From Daphnia carinata (Eukaryota > Arthropoda > Branchiopoda > Diplostraca > Daphniidae), in the NCBI RefSeq assembly GCF_022539665.2, contig NC_081337.1:9524679-9588678 (forward strand): 64,000 bases of DNA, given 5' to 3'. Position 1 is the stretch's first letter. Each line of letters begins with the position of its first letter. Under the pieces are notes generated by a model. That model saw nothing but the letters and a program-made list of their open reading frames with translations, was not told the DNA's origin and did no database searches. The position numbers were made by a program, and so were the translations under genes. Positions 11,901 to 21,383 of the stretch are shown here, one piece after another.

Positions 11901-14900
11901 TATCCGAAAGCGCAGCGATCGCATTTGCGGCTGACAACGTTGTGCTTACACTGGCATTGGCCAGTAGAAGATTCGCACTAAAATTAAACATACCGATAAG
12001 AAATGTTTATTAATCGGACCATTTGAATGTTTACCTGGAGATTGCCTTGGTGGACACCTTGAGCATTGCAGCTACATTCTTCACAACCAATAATTGGATC
12101 GTAACCGTACGTGTTGGCCACACATTGATCGCACCGAGCGCCTTTAAATCAGATCAGATCATTAATTTTGTTCGCTAAACAAGGAAAAAATTAATTTCAT
12201 ACCTGTTACACGTGGAGGACAAATGCAAGAGCCAGAGGCTGGATCACAAAGGGCTGTGGAAGGACAGTCGCATGGTTTGCAATCGGGGAAACCGAAATAG
12301 CCAGTTTGACAACGGCTGCACTGACGGCCGATAACACCAGACTTGCACGGGCACTGGCCACCGAACGGGTCGCATTCAAAGCTGAGCGATCCTTGGAAAT
12401 CGCACTGACAAGGAAGAGCCCCACTGTTGAATTCGGTTGTCAAGGTGAAAATGGCTTGTCGGCAGAAATCGGGAGAACTGCGGTCCACTTGGAAGTTGTT
12501 CCGACCACAACGGGCGATGAATTCGGCAGTTAAATCGATAGGCGATTCCTCCAGAAGTGCTGGAGTGTACTCGTCAGCTGGGACAACATAGACGTAGTCG
12601 ACCCAGGCGGTCTTGTTGGCTGGTGATTTGAGAGTCAAGATGAAATTTTCTTGAATCTGGAACGCCTGATTACCATTAGCTTGTTTGATGACCGAGCGAC
12701 ATCCGGAATTAGACGGGCAAAGAGTGGTTGGTAATTTTGCTTCATAGAACTGTCCGTTTTGCAGCAAAACATCAAGTTCGAATTGGGGATGAGTTGGCTG
12801 ATAGTAATGAACGATGAAAACATAGTAACCAGCATGAGGGACTTTACCAGTTACGTCCACCATTGGCTCCTTCATATCAAGATAAATTAAACCAACATTT
12901 TCATCATAGATTTCTTCAGGAAGATTGTTTGTGGCTTGATGAATATTGCCACTTTCAAACTCCACGCGGGTAGAATCGGAGGCAGCAGGGAAATTTCCAG
13001 GAACACATTTTCCGTCACGTTGTATGCACACCGCTTTAGGCTGGACATAATCGAGGGACCATTCCGCAGAAGGGATAGCAATGATGGAATCAATGGCTGC
13101 ATCGGCTTCTTCATTAATAGACGCACTGCGGATTATTACATTGTTGTTGACATCTGTTCCCAAATGGAAATCAGCAATTTTACCGTCGCTGTCAGTTACC
13201 ACTTGGCGACAACTGGTTCGCAGAGTGCAATCGTACAAGATGGCGACGCCTTGTTGACGACGTTCCTTGCCTGTGTGAACGTCTACCTCGATGTAAGTAC
13301 GCCTGCCTTGACCAGATGTTACATAAGCTAAGACAAGGACGTAGTTCCCTGCTCGGGAAACTCCAAGATCCATGTGAATTTCCTGTTGACTGTCGCTCAG
13401 AGCAACAGCATCAGTAATCAACTAGTAATGAAAAAAAAGAAAGTAATAAATATACTTGTTTTCAATATAGACAACGCTTATTATACCCGTGAATCTGTAA
13501 TGACCGTGGCAGGGGCGGCGTTATCGTCAACAAGTGTGTAGGCTGCATCGCCTCGAACACTAGGAAAAGATTCTAGGCTCGCATAAGTAAATTGACGGCA
13601 TGATCCTTGTTGTTGATCGAGATGAAGACAGGGTTTAAGAACCCGTTCTTGAAGAATTGTTCCTTCATAATATGCAGCAGGTAAAAGTGCGAAGTAGTCA
13701 AGGTGAAGACTCTTGTTCGTAGCGATCGAAGCTGTCCATATTCCCGGATTCAAGATGAATGGAGTAGGAAGGTTGCCAGAAGGTCCAGCGACAGTTACGA
13801 ACTGAGGTTCTCGCGTTGGTTCTAAGCGAACCAGATACGTTTGTTCGGCATCGTTCGAGTTCTCTGGCGATAACTTGACCTTTGCCATTACTGTCTCTTC
13901 GTTTGGATTGACATAACGTAGAATCATACGATAAAGTGAAGGCTTCTCAATCATAAACTCTTGGAGAATTTCGTTCTATGAAGAAAATAGGTTATGGCTG
14001 TAAGTCTGATGTTGCACACAAAATGTTCCTTCCAAAATAAAGTACCTGGATTTGCGAAAAGACAGCATAACCACGCCAAGAGTAGCCAGGGAATTGACCC
14101 TGATCGTAACCGAATCGGACAGGTGAACGGGTAGGTGTGTATCCATCTTCAGCCTCATATTGATATTGATATAGGGTAGGGAAGTAATGCAATTGAAGTG
14201 GTTCATCGCAAGATCTTCCCTGAATTCGTTGGCGACAAACACATTGACCAGTTGTCTTATCGCACAAAGAGCTTACCGAACCACCGATATTGCAGCCGCA
14301 ATCTGCAAATGGAATTGCAATCAAAACAACTTGTTTCTGTATAAATAATTCCGAATACATACCCATGCAGCCAAACGGATTATCTTCTTGTAAGTTAAAG
14401 AAGCCGTCGGTACAATCACTGCAGCGTCGACTGGTCACTCGTGATTTGCAAGAACATTGTCCGTTATCGGATCCGCACACACGTAGAGAACCAATCGTTC
14501 CAGCAACAATGCAGTCACAATCTGTAAGCCGAATTGAATGTATTAACCTACACTAGTATACCAAAATGTCTTAAGCGTGATACCTTGACATCCTAATGGA
14601 TTATTGGTTTGCATGTTCCAATAGAGTGGCTTGCATTGGTTGCAAATGCGTCCCTGAACACGCTCTTTACATTTGCACAATTCACCCTTGGGTACAGAAC
14701 CACATCCAGCAAACGCCTCGACAACACCAGCCGGATCACAATTGCAATCTAAAACCAAATTATTTTTCAATCCATTTGGATCGTTTACGTTAAACCACGT
14801 ACCCTCGCACGCGGGATAGTTGTAAAAACCCTCACGACAACGATCGCATCGGGGTCCATCAAAGTTACTGCGGCACTGACAACGTCCTTCATCATCGCAA

Positions 14901-17900
14901 GAAACACCCAATGATCCCGATGTATCGCAGTTGCAACCTACACACAAAAATATGGTAACGTGCCGTCTAAGCCAATCAGCTACGCAAAAATTAATAAAAA
15001 TTACTGAGGCACTCTGGGTATTTGTAATAGCCGGGACTGCACTGGTCGCAAGCACGGCCGGAGAAATTTGGCAAACAGGGACACTTGCCGTTTGGTGTAC
15101 AAATGCTGGAAGCACTACCAGAATCACTACAACTGCACGTCTTACATTCTGGATGGCCCCAGTAACTTGGCTGACATTGGTCGCATCGAGGTCCTCCATA
15201 TCCTGGTTTGCAGATACATTGGCCGTTTTCTTTATCACAAACTTCCTTGACAGTTCCTCGAGGATCGCAGTTACAGTCTGTCACACATAAACAAAGATTA
15301 AATACAGGCTTTTACTTTTTCAAACGCGAAATATTATGTTACATGTGCAAGTCGGGTAATTGAAGAAGCCGTGTTCACAACGTTCGCAGGCCCGCCCTCC
15401 GAAGTTATGATCACACTGGCATTGACCATTCTCAAGATCACAAGCATCAGAGATTGATCCTGGAGCTTCACACTGACACGCTAATGGGAAGAAAAGTAAG
15501 CAACTAAACCATCATGTAAGGTATAACCTTTGACGGAAATTAGTTACGTGTGCATTCGGGGAAGTTGAAGTAGCCTTCAGCGCACTGGTCGCAATTATTT
15601 CCGGCATAGTTATATTTGCAGGGACATTGGCCTCCGCCAACTTCGCAGACATTATCGCGAGTTCCGTTAGTATGACAATCGCAGGGTCGGCATTGTGGGT
15701 ATCCGTAATAGCCGAAACTACATTGATCACAAAGTGGGGAGAGAAACTCGGGTCGACATTCGCATTGACCGCTACCTTCCGCACAATTTCCAGTCGAGAA
15801 AAAGTCGTCGCACTGGCATGCTAAGGAAAACGAAAAAAATCAGATTCAACAATAAAAAGTTTACACATTTCGTTTTCCCACTTACGTTGGCATACGTCGG
15901 TAGCATTAAGAGGTTTATCATAAGGACGGTAAAACGTTGGCTTGCATTCGTTACAGTTGATGCCTTGTGTGTTGTGGCGACAATTTTGGCACACACCTCC
16001 ACCTTCGTATTGACCGTTGATATCCAATGAAGTGCCCAAACGATCGACATCCGGATTGTACAAACACTCGTCAGTATGTCCAAAGCAATTGCACGCTGTA
16101 ATCATGAAAAAAAAGCATTAAGTAATTGATACAAAACTTGATATAGCAGATATTCCTACGTTCGCAAGAGAACGGATCGTACGCCTTAGACTGCTTCCAG
16201 GCTTTTTGAACGAATCCTGGACAGCATCGTTCACATTGCGCTCCACACGTGTTGTGCTGGCAACGGCATAGTAATTTGTAAGCGTCTTCGGGATCAGTAA
16301 TGTCACAAGATTCAGCATGTCCGTTACAAACACATCGTCCACCAATCGAAATATCACGGATTGAATAGAAAAACTATACAAAAGACAAATAGTATAAATA
16401 TAATTTAAACTTAATAGCCATTTAAAATAATTGCAAAACGTACCCGACGAGTTAGAGTAAAATCGTTGCGAGAAAAGTTGATCCATTGACCAAGCAACGT
16501 TTTCGGACGCAAAAGTCTCATCCGGATATTTGTTGCTTTTGTCCATTCTTGTAGAACCGTCGAATTGTAGAAATTTGTAGAGGATGGGCGGTTATTTAGC
16601 AGTGATACAACAATCTGTTTGGGAAGAAATGAAGAGAACGTAACTGCAGGACGCTTCACTCCAGACTCATAAAATTTTTAGAATAATGGGTGCAGGAAAC
16701 GAAAAAAGCTACCCCCGCCCCTCGCTTTTGCTAAATGCCCCCAAACTATTGAGAAACTAGTTGCCACGTGTTTGTTATATCGCAACCTTGAACAATATTG
16801 ATAATGACGCAATTACCTCTCCGTCTTCCAGTGGTACTACTTTCGAAAACTGTGTTTCACAAATGACAGAGTCGTCTCTCGAAATAGGATCGATCGTCTC
16901 GGGCCCAAACAGATCAACGCAGTCACTAAAAAAGGGCAGATATTAATTGCAAAATGATATAATTTCAAACACATTGGAATTTAGCTCATGGTTTACCTTA
17001 CTGTGTCAGCAAAATACTGCCACGGCGCATACGTAATTCCTGTTAATAATCCGACAGTTAATCATACGCGTTTATGGAATACCGTATTAATGAATAATAT
17101 TTGCCATTATCAGTGGAACGTTCTAATATCCAGACTCCAGGTCGAGGCGAATTTCCCATTTTGATGAAAACATAGGCGACGTGAAATTCCTAGGATAATA
17201 TTCAAGATTAGTTCTTAATATCGCGTGAAAAAAAAGGGGGGCCCTTATCGACTCGATAGAAAAAATAGTGCAGTCGGCCAATAGTTTGACAGATGTCCGT
17301 CATTTGTATACATGGATTTCTCATGTTTACGCAAACTTCAAACCCTAGCCGTAGGAAACGAACCGCTGGAAATAACATCAATTAAAGCTCCCCTCCACCC
17401 ACTCCCTGGCGCCCTTCAAGTATTTCAAGAGGATGCGATGGACTATTGACTTGAAAACAAATGTTGTTTACTTTAAGTTGAAAGAAAATATAATCAGGCC
17501 AAATAACACAGAATCCCATTCTACATTTGGTGTAACTATAAACCGTAGTCAAAACTAAATGATAAGACGGTATGTGATATTTACAAATCTATAGAAATTT
17601 ATGGGTGACAAGTATATGGTGACTGGAACCATCTGATACGAGCTTAACGGGAAGTGGGTGTTCACCGACAGTGATGGCCCTTCGCAGATTAGAAGCAGCA
17701 GACTATCGGGTCCGGAAAGTCCAAGTTCTAAATTTTACGAATGAGTATCGAGGAGAGCGTTAAAATGCGTCCCATTCCAAATTTTCGCAGCTTCACAATC
17801 ATTGTGATGAGTAGGGACATTCTAATGAACTGACTGTTGAGAATGCAGACAACCAGTCAAGAGCGCAAATGGAAACCACATGTGCGCGTCTTGTCGGTGT

Positions 17901-18875
17901 ATTTTTCTAGCTCCCCCAGCTTCCCTTCTTCCCCTCGGATTTTATTTCTGTTAGACCTCGACTGACTACTATCTCATCGCTCCCTCTCTCTAGCTTTTGA
18001 AGTTCAAAAGGCCTTCTCCGATTTCTGAAATTGACCGCTGCTAACCCGATGCTTTTTTCTCTCGGTCCCCTACGGAGCCGACGTAGAAGCTGTAGTTCCT
18101 TCTTCTTCTCATCGAGACGAAGTTGACGACAAAACCACATTTTTTTTCTTCTTCCCATTCATTTTTAAAACCTATTTTGTTTTATGTAATGCTTTTAACA
18201 ACATACCTGTCCCAAGTCGATAGTTAAGTTAACCGCGGCGTATTTCAATCCACGAGACATGGGCGGGCTCTGCCACCAGTTGGAGGTACCATCAATGGCA
18301 TTGGAAGCCGGATGGCTTCGTTTAGGATCTGATGGGTCACATGTGTCGCAAATCTAGTATTCAGAGAAAAAAATGCATTTTAAAATGATAATCGTAAAAA
18401 AATTGTAAGAATTCTTTAGCGGTGCGATTCTCTCGGCGCGTTTTTTTCTTCTACTTAATGCATTCCGAAATAACGGTTAAGAAAATACGTGATACATACC
18501 TGTCCTTTGATAATGTTGATATCTTCACCAGGATCCAAATTACTTGTGCTGCTGCCAACCAGTTTACAATATAATTCGGGTCCAGTGACATCTTCTCCGC
18601 ACGTGGCTAAATGAAAAATTTTGTAGGTTAACGCTACATGTTTTCTAGCTATTTCTACTTTATTGGGTCTTTAAAAATTACGTATATTCTGTATAAAAGT
18701 ATGTTATACCTGAGGCGTAAATTCGTCGATTGTCTGCAAGATTGAAATAAGGCGGAGACAATCCTCCATCGACAACTTGAATTTTTGGAATGGGATCACG
18801 CTGAGCACTCACAAAATAAATGTAAAAAATCACTATCACCGCAGTGAAAAGTGACGGGCCTTCTCTGACACCCAT
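4544..18875 (-). CDS. LanA: Laminin subunit alpha (LanA, alpha-3/5 type), complete
   Basis: Secreted alpha chain of the basement-membrane laminin heterotrimer. Exons (minus): 18875-18710, 18606-18500, 18353-18207, 17189-17105, 17039-16997, 16925-16817, 16614-16444, 16373-16160, 16095-15886, 15820-15548, 15480-15343, 15277-15005, 14937-14803, 14748-14584, 14521-14363, 14302-14046, 13975-13487, 13421-12203, 12141-12035, 11977-11897, 11831-10946, 10876-10387, 10321-9972, 9907-7245, 7180-6695, 6614-6146, 6086-5982, 5906-5701, 5627-5382, 5324-5171, 5105-4878, 4809-4544. The sum is 11,097 nt (3,698 aa), close to Drosophila LanA (about 3,700). Order: signal peptide, LN domain, about 11 LE modules, domain IVb, LE, L4, LE, coiled coil, five LG domains. 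The LN motif [16 protein letters not shown] is typical of the alpha-3/5 group. Exon 4 uses a GC donor (AATG|GCAAAT). Exact splice sites are read by eye. Confidence 0.95.
5982..6336 (-). other. Pro/Glu/Thr-rich linker between LG3 and LG4
   Basis: About 100 residues rich in Pro, Val, Glu and Thr ([13 protein letters not shown], then a Thr-rich stretch [11 protein letters not shown]) separate LG1-3 from LG4-5. It spans the end of exon 26 and all of the 105-nt exon 27. The Thr run is a likely O-glycosylated, protease-accessible spacer, as LG3-LG4 linkers are in other alpha chains. Confidence 0.8.
6337..8160 (-). other. Laminin LG1-LG3 domains
   Basis: Three LG (LNS) sandwiches at residues about 2674-2860, 2865-3050 and 3052-3230. 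Landmarks are FFIGGYP, the LLFLAGKG and [11 protein letters not shown] strands, [10 protein letters not shown] and FSGCIGD. In the family this triple is the integrin-binding head next to the coiled coil. Confidence 0.9.
8161..9825 (-). other. Laminin domains II/I, long-arm coiled coil
   Basis: About 550 residues rich in Ala, Glu, Gln, Lys and Leu with heptad spacing, without Pro-rich breaks or EGF cysteines. It lies between the last LE module and LG1 inside one 2.66-kb exon (9907-7245). This segment trimerises with the beta and gamma chains. Confidence 0.9.
11055..11640 (-). other. Laminin L4 (domain IVa) globule between LE modules
   Basis: Starts after the [12 protein letters not shown] half-module and continues through the typical L4 segments [18 protein letters not shown] and [15 protein letters not shown], ending just before [12 protein letters not shown]. 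The family layout is an L4 globule inserted into an LE module, which is what is seen here. Confidence 0.9.
12411..14196 (-). other. Laminin domain IVb (globular, no EGF cysteine pattern) with an RGD
   Basis: Residues about 850-1395 lack the LE cysteine pattern and alternate beta-type sequence (repeated carbohydrate-binding-like segments such as [11 protein letters not shown] and [10 protein letters not shown]). This position is that of the large L4b/IVb domain of LanA and alpha-5 chains. An Arg-Gly-Asp triplet is visible at 13547-13555 (residue about 1025). Confidence 0.8.
14197..16340 (-). other. N-terminal tandem LE (laminin EGF-like) modules, about eleven
   Basis: Repeated eight-cysteine modules with starts such as [82 protein letters not shown] and CGCNIGGS. 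They form the rigid rod of the short arm. Several introns fall at the first CxC of a module with the same phase, as expected for module duplication. Confidence 0.9.
16444..18875 (-). other. Laminin signal peptide and LN polymerisation domain (exons 1-7)
   Basis: The ATG at 18875 opens a 24-residue signal peptide (hydrophobic [15 protein letters not shown]). The LN domain, which mediates laminin network assembly, runs from about residue 26 to 276. Landmarks are [15 protein letters not shown], the [10 protein letters not shown] motif and [19 protein letters not shown]. The last is reconstructed across the GC-AG intron between exons 4 and 5, and its in-frame match to the family is what decides that splice. 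Confidence 0.9.
17190..18206 (-). other. Laminin intron 3 (1,017 bp), unusually long for this gene
   Basis: Most other introns of the gene are well under 150 bp; this one interrupts the LN domain and is many times longer. It contains a pyrimidine-rich stretch (17900-18160 in plus orientation) giving a spurious basic ORF, a CCAAT sequence and an E-box-like CAGATG near 17290. No exon with laminin similarity was found inside; exons 3 and 4 join in phase without it. Confidence 0.6.
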
Positions 18876-19470
18876 CTTGACTCGGCGTCCTCTGCCTACA
18901 GTTTGACGATATTCTCAAGCTTTTAGCTTTAAAACTACCCATAAAGCTATCGGCACAGTCGCCTCTCTTCTTCGTTGCTGTACATGCCAACTGTTTTGTT
19001 TGGGCCCTCCCCATTTTCGTCTCTCTTTCTTTCAATGAAAGATTTCACAACGAAAAGGTTAGTGGATGGATATGTATACTGGAAAATATAAATGCACAAG
19101 CGATAATTCAAATTTCTTTGTTTTTCAGTCTTACATTTGAAATTTCTTGTTGCAGCGCCACTGGGATCCGTAGTGACATGAATCAGACGGTAGAGGCTGG
19201 GGGCGTGTCCTTAGCCTGTTGAAAAAAATTTTTTATAAAAAACAATAACAAATCGCACTTTGAACCTGAGGCTCAGAGAGAGAGTTTAATTTTATGCCAT
19301 TGATGGTGCATAAAATTGATAACAGAGAAGCAAATACTCCCATATTTGCCGTAACTTTTTTCTCGTAAAGCAAATTTTACGATATTCCTGTATCAATCTC
19401 TCGGTAACAAACTTGTAAGAATTAGATTTTTTTTAAATTATGTACTAACCGTTATTTTTCTCTTCAAAGC
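18876..19470. promoter_or_regulatory. Divergent promoter region shared by laminin alpha and D-aspartate oxidase
   Basis: 595 bp separate the two start codons, which point away from each other, so both upstream regions and 5'UTRs must lie here. It contains a GC-rich GGGGGCGTGTCC word near 19200, an AG run near 19274 and a perfect 10-bp inverted repeat at 19288-19317. No TATA box is evident for either gene. The TTTTTCTCTTCAAAG just before 19470 resembles a splice acceptor, so the oxidase may have a 5'UTR intron. Confidence 0.6.
19288..19317. repeat. Perfect 10-bp inverted repeat with 10-nt spacer
   Basis: AATTTTATGC (19288-19297) and GCATAAAATT (19308-19317) are exact reverse complements; the spacer CATTGATGGT is itself partly self-complementary (CAT/ATG). 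It lies in the divergent promoter, about 150-180 bp before the oxidase ATG. Confidence 0.8.
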
Positions 19471-20893
19471 ATGATGACGGAGCTAAAACGTGTATGTGTA
19501 CTGGGAGCTGGTATTGTGGGAATGACAACCGCTTTGATGCTGAAAGAGAAACATGCTGAAGTGGATGTCACAGTCATCGCAGACAAATTCGAACAAGATA
19601 CATTGAGTGATGTTGCTGCAGGCATATTCAGGCCATCAACAAGTTTCAAAGGACCTACTCCAGAAATTACAAAGTAAAATTAATAAATCAAATAGCCACC
19701 TTTGTGCACTAATAGTATATCTTGCTGATGCAATTTTTCACATTATTTAAATGATAAGTTTGTTATTTTTGGTAGGCAATGGCTTGTAGATGCCTACCAT
19801 CATTATAAGGCAATCCAAGACTCCAAAGAAGCTGCTGAAGCTGGGGTGCAGGAAGTGTCTGGCTACGTGCTATCTTCAAAGCATCCTGAAGTAACCAAGG
19901 TAAACCATAAGTTATGTGGAAAAGTAACATTTCAAATCAAAATATTATTTTTTCAGAATCAATTTTTGGAAGGTCTTTTACCAGTGTATCGTCCTGCAGA
20001 TGAGCTTGAACTTAAAATTTGTCCGGGCAACTGGAAATATGGAGCCTTCTTTACCACACTTGTAATCGAAAGTCGCTACCATCTTCCTTGGCTTCGAAAA
20101 AAGTACGATGGACCACTGTCTGGAAGTTTATTTCACTTGACGTGCTGCGTCATCTAAAAATTAAAAAAAAATTCATTTCCACATCAATTTCAGATTTGAG
20201 ATGCTTGGTGGGAAAATCATGAAGAAAACAATTGACAGTTTCAACGACGTAAACGATTACGACTTAGTAATGAACTGTACGGGATTCGGAGCTAAAAAAC
20301 TGTGTTTGGACCATGACCTTGTACCCATACGTGGGCAAGTTTTCAAAGTAAGTATAGCTTTAATTAACGTCTAAAATTACCTGGTAGGATTAATGTACGA
20401 AACATAACACTCTTAAGTTAAAATAGGTGAAAGCTCCTTGGGTAAAGATGTTTTTTTACGGAGATTACGACACATACATCATTCCCGGAATCGACTACGT
20501 TACTTTGGGTGGTTGCCGTCAATATGACAGCTTTAAGCAAGAAGTTGACAAGTATGATTCTGCCTCTATATGGGAACGTTGCGTAGAGCTTTTGCCAAAC
20601 TTAGAGAGCGCTGAAATTGTAAAAGAAGTGGCGGGACTTAGACCGCATAGGACACCCGTGCGAGTTGAACGAGAAGCCATTGTTACATCTGGTGGAAAAC
20701 ATCTCCAGGTATCCAAATTTCAAAATTTTTGTTTTTTTCTTATTCTTGTATGATTTAATTTGTTCAGATTGTTCATCAATATGGCCATGGTGGATATGGA
20801 GTAACAACTGCACCAGGTACGGCGAAGTACGCTGTTAAGTTGGCGGAAGATGTATTAGGTGGCCAAAGATCAAAAGTGCACGCCAAACTTTAA
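19471..20893 (+). CDS. DDO: D-aspartate oxidase (D-amino-acid oxidase family), peroxisomal
   Basis: FAD enzyme that deaminates D-aspartate/D-glutamate to the oxo acid with release of ammonia and hydrogen peroxide. Exons: 19471-19673, 19776-19899, 19957-20102, 20194-20347, 20427-20708, 20768-20893; all phases close to 344 residues (human DDO is about 341). Seen: dinucleotide-binding GAGIVG at residues 12-17; DVAAG near 47; IRGQVFKVKAPW; GLRPHR with the substrate-type Arg near 281; the DAO signature HQYGHGGYG at 306-314; and C-terminal AKL, a PTS1 peroxisome signal. IRGQVFKV, YGAFFTTL and the RPHR region read closer to DDO than to D-amino-acid oxidase; substrate choice remains inference. Start ATG at 19471; a second ATG follows at once. 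Confidence 0.92.
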
Positions 20894-21383
20894 TATGTTA
20901 CGGCAGCGTACGGAGCTATAAGGATAGCTCTGAACGTGCAATTTTTTTCCATGGAACTTAGAGTTATAAAGTACAACTTAAAGAATACCCGTCTTTCTTT
21001 TTGTGTATCTTCGAAATCTATAATAAATGTTATGTTGTTAAAACTTAAACTGTTCGGTTGAGTCTGCAAATTTTATAACGATAAAAAAGCGGGAATTTCA
21101 AAAATAATTTCGTATAGATATGGAAACGGAATCTATTCTCGAATACAACACCGAATATCCATTCCATTTGATCTCCAGCGTTCAAATGCACTCTTATCAA
21201 ATTCGTTCGGATACCATTTCATAGAAAAGCAAATGGGGTCGGGATATTCTTCCATTTCTCCAGTTGCCTTTCAAAATGTGACTGTTAGATGGCGCTATTT
21301 AGCTCTCTTTACAACCTCAGTCGACTCAACTACGTATCTCAGAACACACTGGAAACAACAAAGAAACAAACACAAATAGGGCG
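20894..21383. other. Intergenic: oxidase 3'UTR and promoter region of the zinc-finger gene
   Basis: The first ~140 bp are the oxidase 3'UTR up to AATAAA at 21022-21027. The remaining ~350 bp lie immediately upstream of the next plus-strand ATG and must hold its promoter and 5'UTR. No TATA box is obvious. Confidence 0.6.
21022..21027 (+). other. Polyadenylation signal of the D-aspartate oxidase gene
   Basis: AATAAA lies 129 nt after the stop codon in the sense orientation and is followed by a T-rich/GT-containing stretch. Confidence 0.7.

Noticed and set aside
17907-18158. 83-codon basic minus-strand ORF inside laminin intron 3
   Set aside because: It is a Lys/Arg-rich translation of a pyrimidine-rich intron; laminin exons 3 and 4 join in phase across it.
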